A model generated the notes under the pieces. The model was not told where the DNA came from. It made no database searches and saw nothing but the letters and a program-made list of their open reading frames with translations. A stretch of 64,000 bases of DNA, from NCBI GenBank assembly GCA_028382965.1, contig JAOEUK010000001.1:531001-595000 (forward strand), given 5' to 3'. Position 1 is the first letter of the stretch, and every line of letters begins with the position of its first letter. Below, one piece after another: positions 16,443 to 24,644 of this stretch. The stretch is from Candidatus Puniceispirillum sp. (GTDB lineage Bacteria; Pseudomonadota; Alphaproteobacteria; Puniceispirillales; Puniceispirillaceae). A program made the translations under genes and the position numbers.

Positions 16443-17411
16443 GGCGTTTTTGATCAAAGATTTGGTTTCAACTATTTTCCGTCTGCGCAATTGTGAGATG
16501 AACAAACCTGTAAGAATTACAACTAAAGCTATTAAGAAATGGCTTGGCAGAGTTTCATCAAGAATTATAACGCCAATAATCACTGCCCACACAGGAACCT
16601 GATAATTGACTAGTGATAAAAACGGTGGACCAGCACGCCGGACAAGGACAGTTAGCAATATTGTGGCAACTGCGGTGGGAAACACTATCAAATAGACAAG
16701 CCCAACAAGCGCGATATCAAACGAGACTGTTGGTACGCCATCAACAATTAATGCTGTAGGGATTAGCATTAAACTGCTAATCAGCAGCCCTGTCGCGGCA
16801 AAAGAGAGTGCGCTAATAGGTGGGCATAGGCGGGTAACAATGCTGCCAATAGCGTAGCAACAACTGGCGACAACACAACCAATCTGTGCGGCAAACATTT
16901 CAGGAGATGATAGCCCGCCTGCTAAGATTTTGTCACCACCAATCAATAAAATCACACCGACAAACCCAAACAAAAAACCAATGACTTTAATGCGGGTCAT
17001 AGTTTCTCCTGGAATTAAGTAATGACTTAAAGGTAAAACAAAAAGCGGGACCACTGCCATTGAAATGCCTGCAAATCCTGATGTGACAACTTGTTGACCC
17101 CAGGATAATAGAGAAAAAGGAATAGCATTTGTAAACAGGCCCATGCCAAAACAATGTAGCCATATACGTTTCCCATTTGTGCTTTTGAAACAAGGAAGCC
17201 CATCACCAAAAATGACCGTGATTGTTAGTAGAATTACCGCTGCTATGGACACTCGGCCGGCCACCAACGTCGTAGGTTCAAAGCCTGTTAAAGCAAGTTC
17301 TACCCCAAGAAAGCTTGCGCCCCAGATTATGCCAAGTGTGATTAGGATTGCCCAGTTCAGAAGTGTTCCGGGTATGGCTTTCTTTGTTTTCATTCGTATC
17401 AAAATAGACAT
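16440..17411 (-). CDS. DMT/EamA-family transporter
   Basis: 323 aa with ten predicted helices in two EamA repeats. Repeat 1 opens with LLNWAILITLGIIWGASFLGVELALTGFEPTTLVAGRV, where the WGASF motif and the following F-x-P-x-T/R are diagnostic, and ends near PLSHYLIPGETMT. Repeat 2 carries AQIGCVVASCCYAIGSIVTR and PPFLSLVNYQVPVWAVIIGVIILDETLP, the conserved closing helix pair. A basic C-terminal tail (QLRRRKIVETKS) follows. ATG 17411 has no obvious ribosome-binding site; the Met at codon 7 (17393) is an alternative start. It lies convergent with aapP. By family it moves amino acids, sugars or other metabolites; the specific substrate is unknown. Confidence 0.88.
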   Translation of the reverse strand: MSILIRMKTKKAIPGTLLNWAILITLGIIWGASFLGVELALTGFEPTTLVAGRVSIAAVILLTITVIFGDGLPCFKSTNGKRIWLHCFGMGLFTNAIPFSLLSWGQQVVTSGFAGISMAVVPLFVLPLSHYLIPGETMTRIKVIGFLFGFVGVILLIGGDKILAGGLSSPEMFAAQIGCVVASCCYAIGSIVTRLCPPISALSFAATGLLISSLMLIPTALIVDGVPTVSFDIALVGLVYLIVFPTAVATILLTVLVRRAGPPFLSLVNYQVPVWAVIIGVIILDETLPSHFLIALVVILTGLFISQLRRRKIVETKSLIKNA

Positions 17412-17546
17412 CTAATGTATCGAGGTCAAAGATAATAAAGAAGGATTTTGAGCTGCTCGAATCGTTATTTCTACTAAGCTTGGATTGTAAAAATAAATGA
17501 AAATTTTGATGATGCGATGACTAAGGCGGTTGTTTATTTGTTTTAT

Positions 17547-18083
17547 TTAAAGTGTTGTTTTTAACTTATCAATATATTGAAGTGCTGCGTCTCCAATGCA
17601 GTGGATATGTTTATGCTGACTGGGTGTGATTGCACCGCGGCAATTTGATGCAACAAAAATAGTTATGCTGTCAATCATTATTGATAATTTTGGAGGCGAA
17701 TTTTTGTGGTAGCTGATTTTAAGATTATCAATCCAAGATTGCATTATTTCAATTTGGATTTTTTCGGCTGCTAGTTCACTAACTTTGACTTGCTCGCGCA
17801 GTTCAGCTGTTTTGCTGTTTGGCGCTGGGTGGGGCCCAGTTTTCAACTGTGTGCGAATATGGCGTAGCGCTTGCACAACATCCGTTTGCCAAGGGCTTGC
17901 TAAACTTTTAAGATTAATCACATCCCCTTTCAAAATTTTTTTACCTTTGCCACAAGCAAATGCTATAGAAAATAACATTGGTATGTCGACGTGGCATTGG
18001 TTCTGCAGAGCAAGGCACGCGGGCCCCACACCTTCTTTTTGGTAGACAGATGAGGCGAATGACCAAAGGCTATCAGATTTCAT
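17547..18083 (-). CDS. TIGR02444-like (DUF2390) protein of unknown function
   Basis: 178 aa, soluble. The opening WSFASSVYQKEGVGPACLALQNQCHVDIPMLF has the spacing of TIGR02444 proteins (W-x-F-x3-vY-x4-V-x2-ACL-x-LQ-x3-VnlLLf). The middle stretch SPWQTDVVQALRHIRTQLKTG matches the family's W-x3-vv-x-pLR-x-lR-x-lK motif. The second half (residues 95-178) is less conserved and mostly helical. No function is known for the family. It is followed downstream on the same strand by nothing until the DMT gene; the small membrane gene lies 36 bp upstream and may share its transcript. Start ATG 18083 is supported by homology of the first helix only. Confidence 0.75.
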   Translation of the reverse strand: MKSDSLWSFASSVYQKEGVGPACLALQNQCHVDIPMLFSIAFACGKGKKILKGDVINLKSLASPWQTDVVQALRHIRTQLKTGPHPAPNSKTAELREQVKVSELAAEKIQIEIMQSWIDNLKISYHKNSPPKLSIMIDSITIFVASNCRGAITPSQHKHIHCIGDAALQYIDKLKTTL

Positions 18084-18119
18084 GATGTGGTGTAGAATCC
18101 TTTAGAATACAGTTCCCAT

Positions 18120-18350
18120 TTAACGATAGAGCGTGATAATTGCCCAGATAAGATAAAGCACAGCAAGAAAAGTAATAATCAGCTGGATCTTGCTGATACG
18201 GAAGTCTTTCCCAAAAGCCCTTTTGCTTGGGTGGGTTACTAATTTTAGTTTGTTCTCATTGGGGGCATTATTTATCCGTGCTTTCATCCTGATAAAGAGT
18301 GAGTAAAGCAGTACAGCGAGAATGGCGAAAATAATAAATTTGCCGAACAT
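18120..18350 (-). CDS. Small two-helix membrane protein, unknown function
   Basis: 76 aa. A hydrophobic helix spans residues 3-19 (FIIFAILAVLLYSLFI). A basic, Asn/Lys-rich cytoplasmic-type loop follows (RMKARINNAPNENKLKL ... SKRAF), and then a second helix at about 54-73 (IQLIITFLAVLYLIWAIITLY). I recognise no family. AGGA lies 8 bases before the ATG at 18350, good support for a real gene. It is 36 bp upstream of the TIGR02444-like gene on the same strand, so the two may form an operon. The topology (both ends out, basic loop in) follows from charge bias. Coding potential is plausible but unproven. Confidence 0.6.
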   Translation of the reverse strand: MFGKFIIFAILAVLLYSLFIRMKARINNAPNENKLKLVTHPSKRAFGKDFRISKIQLIITFLAVLYLIWAIITLYR

Positions 18351-18597
18351 GTTGGTTTTCCTAGAACATGACTAAGCTTAATCAAAACAAAATGAACCTT
18401 CCAGTCTAGTCTTTTATACCATGGCTAAGTGGCAAACACTAATGTGATATTGCTATTGAATCTGTGGTGGTTATTTTTGTGCTTTTAAATACGGGAGCTC
18501 AAAAATCAGGCCAAAAAAGTAACAAGACAATTTCATTGCTTATATGCAGGCGCCTTGTCTAGGCTAGATAAGCTGGTTTTTTTTGGGAGGGATAGGA

Positions 18598-19302
18598 ATG
18601 AATTTAGCTGTTACGGCTGATGATTTGGTTGTTTTGTCGAAATGGGATACCCCAACAATATGTAATGCTCTTGAAGAAATTTTTCCAGAACGACGAGGTT
18701 TTGGCTTTACTACAGAGCATTTTTTTAGTCTTGATCCAGGGTTGTCACCAATCTGTGGATTTGCTCGTACCGCAACTATTCGTGCAGCAGCACCTTCAAA
18801 TGAGGGAGCAGAACAGGTTGCAGAAAAACGTACGGCCTACTATGAATATGTCGCCGCAACCCCATCTCCAACAATTGTGGTCATTCAGGATATAGACGCT
18901 CAGCCGGGAATTGGCGCATTCTGGGGTGAGGTTCAAACTAATATTCACAAAGGTTTGGGGTGCCTTGGTGCGGTAACGAATGGTTCATTTCGTGATGTAC
19001 CGGATAGCGCACGTGGATTTAATCTCATTGGAGGCAAGGTTGGGCCAAGCCACGCTTTTGTGCATCTTGTTGATATTGGTTGTCAGGTCACTGTTCATGG
19101 GTTAACTGCGCAAACAAATGATATCATCCACATGGACCAACATGGTGCCGTTTTGGTGCCAGAAAAAGCGGTTAAACAGATTCCAGTTGTGTTAGATTTG
19201 ATCACTAAGCGTGAAGCGATAATATTGGATTCAGTGAGATCTGAAGATTTTACGATTGAAAAATTGCACACTGCGATGGGTAAGTTAAAAGACATTCACT
19301 AA
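18598..19302 (+). CDS. RraA-like family protein (possible oxo-acid aldolase/decarboxylase)
   Basis: 234 aa from the ATG at 18598, preceded by GGGAGG (18585-18590). The frame could start at TTG 18583, but that overlaps the ribosome-binding site. The fold family (RraA / 4-hydroxy-4-methyl-2-oxoglutarate aldolase) is recognised from TPTICNALEE near the N-terminus, GAFWGEVQTNIHKGLGCLGAVTNGSFRDV in the middle, where the G-x-V-T-N-G-x-x-R-D loop holds the metal/pyruvate-binding Arg-Asp, and MDQHGAVLVPEKA. Members are RNase E inhibitors or class II pyruvate aldolases. The length above the 160 aa of true RraA favours the aldolase-like metabolic branch. It stands alone between divergent and convergent neighbours, so the pathway is unknown. 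Confidence 0.85.
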   Translation: MNLAVTADDLVVLSKWDTPTICNALEEIFPERRGFGFTTEHFFSLDPGLSPICGFARTATIRAAAPSNEGAEQVAEKRTAYYEYVAATPSPTIVVIQDIDAQPGIGAFWGEVQTNIHKGLGCLGAVTNGSFRDVPDSARGFNLIGGKVGPSHAFVHLVDIGCQVTVHGLTAQTNDIIHMDQHGAVLVPEKAVKQIPVVLDLITKREAIILDSVRSEDFTIEKLHTAMGKLKDIH

Positions 19303-19367
19303 ACAAGTGCTAATTGACGGACCAAACTTATAAAATCTCTCAAGGAAATTATCTGTAATGGTAGATT

Positions 19368-19583
19368 TTACTTTCCGCGTTCGGCAATACATTTTCGGCA
19401 GCCGGTGCTTCCTCGGAGATGAAGGCGGGGCTGTTGCTCAAATTCGCCATGACGTCTACAAATAATTGTAACTTTTGTGGCGTTATTTATGTAATCAACA
19501 AGGGAATAATCAAAATTACTACCATGAATTTTTTGGAATTTTCGAATAATTGACTCTCGGTCATCTATTTTTGATTTTGCCAC
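19368..19583 (-). CDS. Orphan DUF723-like zinc-ribbon mini-protein
   Basis: 71 aa, starting at GTG 19583 (rc of CAC 19581-19583) with AAAGG about 9 bases upstream. It contains one copy of a motif known from homing-endonuclease and phage-type proteins: FQKIHGSNFDYSLVDYINNATKV, then a C-x2-H-x-EFEQ-x-P-x2-HLRG strand and a C-x2-C pair. The Cys/His set would bind one zinc ion in a treble-clef-like finger. In larger proteins these units occur in tandem next to a nuclease domain; here nothing else is attached. It could be a remnant of a mobile nuclease or a free-standing nucleic-acid-binding protein. No nuclease, intron or repeat is visible beside it. Confidence 0.6.
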   Translation of the reverse strand: MAKSKIDDRESIIRKFQKIHGSNFDYSLVDYINNATKVTIICRRHGEFEQQPRLHLRGSTGCRKCIAERGK

Positions 19584-19802
19584 TTTGATGCCTTTTATTT
19601 AATTCTGCATTACACCAATATTGAAATTCCATAAAATGCTACAATGTCAGTTCACCCTTAACATTATTCCTTATTTTTGATTTCTTCTCAATATTAAGTT
19701 GAGAGGTTCTATTTAAATGAATTAATGACTTAGGTGCGACGCTTGCACTAATGATTTTTATGAAGCTATATTTTCATAGTAAGGGAGTAAACGAGGAGGC
19801 TC

Positions 19803-20153
19803 ATGGTGAATAAACGTTTTTTGTTCGTTGGTGTTATGATGCTTTTTGGGCCTATGTTTTTTTTTCATGGAAACCCAACAAAGGCACAGGCTGACTTGGC
19901 TGATCAGATTGCTAAAGCTGATGTAGAATATGGTGAATATTTATCTGGTGAGTGTATTACATGCCACCAAAGCACAGGTGCTTCTGTGGGTATCCCTTCC
20001 ATTAATGGAATTGATGCAGAAATATTTGTTAGCATCATCAATGCATATCGCAGCAAAGAGCTGGAAAATAAAGTTATGCAGATGATGGCTGGCCGCCTTG
20101 ATGATGAGCAAATTATTTCATTAGCAGCATATTTTTCGTCCTTGCCAGATTAA
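19803..20153 (+). CDS. fccA: Class I cytochrome c, FccA-like subunit of flavocytochrome c sulfide dehydrogenase
   Basis: 116 aa. A signal peptide covers roughly residues 1-30 (basic MVNKR, hydrophobic 6-22, then KAQA). One heme c site CITCH lies at 51-55, and the axial Met is probably in VMQMMAGR (about 92-97), followed by the typical LDDEQIISLAAYFSSL C-terminal helix of c-553/c4-type domains. The gene precedes the flavoprotein subunit by 156 bp, the usual order of fccAB. The protein takes electrons from sulfide oxidation by FccB in the periplasm and passes them to the respiratory chain. GAGGAGG before the ATG is a strong ribosome-binding site. A mono-heme FccA is the smaller form of the subunit. 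The pairing with fccB makes the assignment fairly sure. Confidence 0.85.
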   Translation: MVNKRFLFVGVMMLFGPMFFFHGNPTKAQADLADQIAKADVEYGEYLSGECITCHQSTGASVGIPSINGIDAEIFVSIINAYRSKELENKVMQMMAGRLDDEQIISLAAYFSSLPD

Positions 20154-20309
20154 GATTTGAATAAAATATGCTATATCTGATCGCGCTAGGCACAATTTTA
20201 TAGTTGTTTTTTCAGATAGGCGATGGTTTTCTATATATGTAAAAAGTAGATCCTATGTTTGTTACGTGTGGATTTCAAATTATATCAATAGATAAAATGG
20301 GAGGCTTAT

Positions 20310-21575
20310 GTGACTTCAATTTCCAGACGCGGCTTTAGTGGCCTACTTGGGGCATCAGCCCTTGGCCTTGCAATGCCATCACTAGCTTTTGGCGCTCTGC
20401 CAAGAGTAGTTGTTATTGGCGGTGGTGCTGGTGGGGCAACTGCTGCACGCTACATTGCAAAAGACTCAAAAGGTGCAATAGATGTTACTCTTGTTGAAGC
20501 ATCAAAGCGCTACTACACGTGTTTTTACTCTAACCTCTATCTTGGTGGCTTCCGTAAGTATGGCTCAATTGGTCACAATTATTACGGCATGGCTGTTAAC
20601 AATGGCGTAAACGTTGTGCATGAGTGGGCGTCGTCAGTTGATAAATCTGGTAAAATGGTAAAATTGGCGTCCGGGGGAGTATTGGGCTATGATAAATTAG
20701 TTTTGGCGCCAGGGATTTCATTAAAATATGATAGTGTTCCTGGTTACTCGCCTGCAGCACAGAGCCGGATGCCCCATGCTTGGACGTCAGGAACACAGGT
20801 TCAATTGTTACGAAACCAAGTACTGAACATGCGAAAAGGAGGGACTTTTGTTATGGTCCCACCTCCCAACCCATATCGTTGCCCGCCAGGACCATATGAA
20901 CGTGTATCAATGATTGCGCACCTGTTACAGGAACGGAATCCAACTGCAAAAATTATCATCTTGGACCCTAAGGAAAAATTTTCAAAGCAGGGTCTATTCA
21001 TGGCAGGTTGGGAAAAGCATTATCCGGGCATGATTGATTGGCTTGATCCAGATACCCATGGTGGTTTGAAGTCTGTCAATCCTGAAACCATGGAGTTTTT
21101 GACTGATCTTGACACATTTAAAGCTGATGCGGCTTGTGTTGTGCCAGCGCAACGCGCAGGAACCATTGCAAATGCTGCTGGTGTGTTAGATGGTGATTGG
21201 GCACCAATAGTCCCAGCAACAATGGCATCAAAAGCTGATCCGAATATTTATGTGCTTGGCGATGCATCAGTAGCGTCATCAATGCCTAAATCAGGTTTTT
21301 CAGCGAACAGTCAAGCTAAGGTTGCCGCGAATGCTATTCGTGGTGAGCTAACGGGTAGCCGGGTTTATCCAGCGCGCTTTGCTAACACTTGTTGGAGCTT
21401 AGTTGCGGCAAATGATGGCATTAAGGTTGGAGCAAATTATAAGGCAGGTTCTGAAAAAATTGATGTTGTTGATAAATTTGTTTCACAAGGCGATGAGAGT
21501 GCTGCTGTCCGGAAAACAACTTATGAAGAGTCCATTGGTTGGTACGACGGCATTACCAGTGATATGTTTTCTTAA
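20310..21575 (+). CDS. fccB: Flavocytochrome c sulfide dehydrogenase, flavoprotein subunit
   Basis: 421 aa. GTG start at 20310 behind GGGAGG; the ATG at 20308 runs straight into TGA and is not usable. The N-terminus SRRGFSGLLGASALGLAMP is a twin-arginine signal, so the protein folds with FAD and is exported. The FAD-binding motif is VVVIGGGAGGATAARYI. Three functional cysteines are visible: Cys71 in YYTCFYSNL (the position that carries the 8-alpha-S-cysteinyl FAD bond in the Allochromatium enzyme), Cys191 in RCPPGPYER and Cys361 in NTCWSLV (the redox disulfide pair). All three are kept, so sulfide oxidation to sulfur or polysulfide is the likely activity. The GDAS segment near 317-320 closes the flavin site. 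A terminator follows at 21615. Confidence 0.93.
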   Translation: MTSISRRGFSGLLGASALGLAMPSLAFGALPRVVVIGGGAGGATAARYIAKDSKGAIDVTLVEASKRYYTCFYSNLYLGGFRKYGSIGHNYYGMAVNNGVNVVHEWASSVDKSGKMVKLASGGVLGYDKLVLAPGISLKYDSVPGYSPAAQSRMPHAWTSGTQVQLLRNQVLNMRKGGTFVMVPPPNPYRCPPGPYERVSMIAHLLQERNPTAKIIILDPKEKFSKQGLFMAGWEKHYPGMIDWLDPDTHGGLKSVNPETMEFLTDLDTFKADAACVVPAQRAGTIANAAGVLDGDWAPIVPATMASKADPNIYVLGDASVASSMPKSGFSANSQAKVAANAIRGELTGSRVYPARFANTCWSLVAANDGIKVGANYKAGSEKIDVVDKFVSQGDESAAVRKTTYEESIGWYDGITSDMFS

Positions 21576-21614
21576 TTTGAAACTGTATCAAACCAATTCA
21601 AATTTGAGAGAGGA

Positions 21615-21641
21615 AGCCAGCCGTTTAGGTTGGCTTTTTTT
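21615..21641 (+). terminator. Rho-independent terminator of fccAB
   Basis: Stem AGCCAGCC (21615-21622) / GGTTGGCT (21628-21635), 8 bp with one G-U pair, loop GTTTA, followed by seven T (21635-21641). It lies 40 bp after the fccB stop. Confidence 0.85.
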
Positions 21642-21766
21642 GTGCCGTAGATGATGCTCACATACTAGCCACAAGTTTTCAGTGTTTTTCTACTATTTGC
21701 GATGGTTTTTTTGATTTTTGTTTCTGGAAACGCTAATAGGTAACTCTATTAAAGGAACAATTTGTT

Positions 21767-22543
21767 ATGCGTAATTTGATTATTGCACTAGTGATATGCT
21801 TGGTATCTGTTGAAACCGCAGCGTCTAATCTCTCAAGGACGCTTGGTTATAATGTTAGTTGGGGCAATGTTTCGCTTGCTAAAGGTCAACTTGATTATGA
21901 ATTTTTTGAAGGTAATGTCAAAATAACCACAAGCGCTGGTAGTGGCGGGCTTCTGGCTTTTTTTCGAAAGTTTAAAAGCTATGCCAGTGCTGATTTAGCA
22001 AAAAAAAAATCTGGATGGGTCCCAAAAACATTGTTAACAAGCAGTGTATATGATGGAAAAACCAAAGAGAGCCAAGTTATTTGGAACAGTAACCTCAGTG
22101 TTGTTTCTCAAACCCAAAGACCAGAGTTAGATTTAAAGGAAGTTCATCCGCTTGATGGATGGATGCTACTAAATGTGATTGACCCTTACAGCGCTGTTTT
22201 GAATTTGTTAGATCAAGTCAATACAACTAATGACTGTAAATCAAGTTTCGAAATATATGATGGGAGGCGCCGAAGCCGAGTGCACTTTAAAACAATTGGC
22301 AACACATTCCTTGAACAAGATAGACCAGGTGGATTTTCTGGTGATGCAATGGTTTGCAGTGTTCATTTTGATCCAATAGGCGGTCATAGAATTAAGACAA
22401 AATGGCGGCCAAAATCTAATGAAATAGACCGCTTTAGGATATTCATTGCTCGACCATTCTTTGACCGACTATTGCCAGTTCGGATCGAGGTAAAGAGCCC
22501 GATTGGTAAGATCATTGGCCGGCTCGACATGCGGCTGATGTAA
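21767..22543 (+). CDS. DUF3108-like exported protein
   Basis: 258 aa with a signal peptide (residues 1-19, cleavage near ETAAS). The mature part is beta-rich with alternating hydrophobic strands. YNVSWGNVSLAKGQLDYEF, KFKSYASADL and VPKTLLTSSVYDGK follow the DUF3108 order (precursor-accumulating outer-membrane-like barrel or lipocalin-type sheet), and the last third, with FRIFIARPFFDRLLPVRIEVKSPIGKIIGRL, is the conserved end strand pair. Proteins of this family are periplasmic or outer-membrane-associated, and their function is unknown. It is a single gene between the fccAB terminator and the convergent htpG; AAAGGA lies 7 bases before the ATG. The family call is moderate. Confidence 0.75.
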   Translation: MRNLIIALVICLVSVETAASNLSRTLGYNVSWGNVSLAKGQLDYEFFEGNVKITTSAGSGGLLAFFRKFKSYASADLAKKKSGWVPKTLLTSSVYDGKTKESQVIWNSNLSVVSQTQRPELDLKEVHPLDGWMLLNVIDPYSAVLNLLDQVNTTNDCKSSFEIYDGRRRSRVHFKTIGNTFLEQDRPGGFSGDAMVCSVHFDPIGGHRIKTKWRPKSNEIDRFRIFIARPFFDRLLPVRIEVKSPIGKIIGRLDMRLM

Positions 22544-22573
22544 ATCAATTTCCGTTTAGCTTGTGTTTGGATC

Positions 22574-24436
22574 CTATTGGCCTAAGGCTTTTTGCATGAT
22601 TTCTGTTAAGCGCTGGGTAAACTCACGCGCGTCGACAATGATCTCACCCTCTGCGACCAATGCGCTGTCAAAAATTAATTTGGCATAAGCTTCAGATCCG
22701 TCAAATTCACCCTTTTCTAATTTAGCGTTTAGAGATTTAATCAAAGGATGTTTTGCGTTCACCTCCAAAACTTTTGGCGCGCCTTTGAACTCTGAATTGT
22801 GCATCCGCATCATTCTCTCCATCTGCTGATCCATTCCATTTTCATCGGCAACGAGGCGAGCTAGGCTTGTTTCAAGATTTGAAGAGCTGCGAACATTCGC
22901 AACACTGCCCTCTAGGACCTTTTTAATCTTGGCGACGAACTCATCTGACAAAACTTCCTCAGACTTTTCATTCTTTGCATCACCTTCACCAACATCTGAA
23001 ATGTCCACTTCACCACGAGTGATTGATTGAAATTTTTTGCCAGAAAAATCCTGAATATTTGATAACCAAAAGTCGTCAATTGGATCAGTTAATAGCAATA
23101 CGTCAATGCCTTTAACCTGGAATGACTCCAAATGAGGACTCCGACGCGCACGTTCAGCATCATCAGATGACAAATAGTAAATTACATCCTGTTTCTCAGC
23201 AAAACCATCAACATAATCTTGAAGTGTGATGAGCTTTTCACTTTTGATGGATTGGAAAAGGCATATTTCTAAAATTTTTTCACTGTTTGGTTGATCTTCA
23301 TAAAGTCCTTCTTTGATTACTTTCCCAAGCCCACCCCAAAAGGTCGCATATTCGTCACGGCGCTTTTGCAATGACCTCTTTAGCTCACTCAGGACCCTCT
23401 TGACTAAAGCTTTATTGATTTTTGCTACAGTAGGGTTTTGCTGCAGCATTTCACGACTAACATTCAAATCCACATCTGGTGTATCAATTATACCTCTTAA
23501 AAACCGCAACCATTTTGGCACGAGGCCATCATAATCATCAGTGATAAAAACCCGGTTTACATACAGATGCAGTTTTGACTTGCGCTCTGGATCATAAAGA
23601 TCAAAAGGCGCTGTTGATGGAATAAACAGCAGGTTAGTAAATTCAATCGCACCCTCGGTTTTATTATGAAGTTTAGCAAATGGCGTGTCATAGGCTGAAG
23701 CAACTGATTGATAGAATGAGGTGTATTCTTCCTCAGAAATTTCTTTTGCTGGCTTTGTCCATAAAGCAGCAGATGAATTCAATTGTTCAGCTTCATCTCC
23801 TTTTCCAACCCAAAATATAGGCTGAGAAATATGGTCAGAGTACTTTTTTACTAAATGAGTGATACGCTCCTGTTCAAAATATTCTTTCGCCTCTTTACGG
23901 AGGTGCAACGTAACGCTTGTGCCAGTTTCATCAGTAGCTACTTCGTTTATAGTGAAACCGCTCTGTCCATCACTAACCCATCTACTAGCTGAAGTGGCTC
24001 CATGTTTTTTTGATATGACTTCGACTTTGTCTGCCACCATGAAAGCAGAGTAGAAGCCAACACCAAATTGGCCTATTAATTGGTCGCTAACATCTTTTGA
24101 TTCATTTGCTGTTTCAGCTGTTTCAATAAACGCTTTTGTGCCGGAGCTGGCAATAGTACCAAGGGTTTCGACCATCTCGTCAGATGACAGGCCTATACCG
24201 TTATCAGAAAGAGTGATAGTTTTCTCTTTCTTGTCGACAGCAATACTTATTTTACCCTCGAAAGTATCTGAAGCACTGCCCGTAGTAGTGATTTCAAACT
24301 TTCTCTTGTTAATGGCATCAGAGGCATTCGAAATCAGCTCGCGTAGGAAAATTTCTTTTTGCGAGTACAATGAATTAATCACAATACTTAGGATTTTTCC
24401 GGTGTCGGCTTCAAAGGCAAACGTCTTGTCAGTCAT
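22574..24436 (-). CDS. htpG: Chaperone HtpG (bacterial Hsp90)
   Basis: 620 aa, full family length. N-terminal GHKL ATPase domain (about 1-215): FLRELISNASDAINKRK with the catalytic Glu and Asn, TLSDNGIGLSSDEMVETLGTIASSGT containing the ATP-lid start, and QLIGQFGVGFYSAFMVADKVEV. Middle domain (about 230-500): LYVNRVFITDDYDGLVPKWLRFLRGIIDTPDVDLNVSREMLQQ, with the conserved catalytic-loop Arg. C-terminal dimerisation domain ends in LTEIMQKALGQ, without the MEEVD tail of eukaryotic Hsp90, as expected. AGGAG lies 8 bases before the ATG. A near-perfect RpoH promoter lies at 24468-24496, so expression is heat-shock controlled. It is convergent with the DUF3108-like gene. Confidence 0.98.
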   Translation of the reverse strand: MTDKTFAFEADTGKILSIVINSLYSQKEIFLRELISNASDAINKRKFEITTTGSASDTFEGKISIAVDKKEKTITLSDNGIGLSSDEMVETLGTIASSGTKAFIETAETANESKDVSDQLIGQFGVGFYSAFMVADKVEVISKKHGATSASRWVSDGQSGFTINEVATDETGTSVTLHLRKEAKEYFEQERITHLVKKYSDHISQPIFWVGKGDEAEQLNSSAALWTKPAKEISEEEYTSFYQSVASAYDTPFAKLHNKTEGAIEFTNLLFIPSTAPFDLYDPERKSKLHLYVNRVFITDDYDGLVPKWLRFLRGIIDTPDVDLNVSREMLQQNPTVAKINKALVKRVLSELKRSLQKRRDEYATFWGGLGKVIKEGLYEDQPNSEKILEICLFQSIKSEKLITLQDYVDGFAEKQDVIYYLSSDDAERARRSPHLESFQVKGIDVLLLTDPIDDFWLSNIQDFSGKKFQSITRGEVDISDVGEGDAKNEKSEEVLSDEFVAKIKKVLEGSVANVRSSSNLETSLARLVADENGMDQQMERMMRMHNSEFKGAPKVLEVNAKHPLIKSLNAKLEKGEFDGSEAYAKLIFDSALVAEGEIIVDAREFTQRLTEIMQKALGQ

Positions 24437-24467
24437 TAATTGCTCCTGGATTAGTGATGTGGTCCTG

Positions 24468-24496
24468 AAATGGGGTTTTTTAAATAAATTTTCAAG
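24468..24496 (-). promoter_or_regulatory. RpoH (sigma-32) heat-shock promoter of htpG
   Basis: On the minus strand CTTGAAA (24496-24490) and CCCATTT (24474-24468) are separated by 15 bp, matching the sigma-32 consensus CTTGAAA-N11-16-CCCATNT exactly. The -10 box is 31 bp upstream of the htpG ATG, a fitting leader length. Confidence 0.9.
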
Positions 24497-24644
24497 ACAT
24501 AAATCGTGCTAGAATCGTATTTGCGACAAATAATTAAACCGAGTTTGTGTCATTTTCGCCACGAGAAGCTTTCGTGGGCTAGATTGAACAACAAGAACTT
24601 GTATATTATTAGATTCAAATCTACTGCAAACGTTGAAAAAAACT

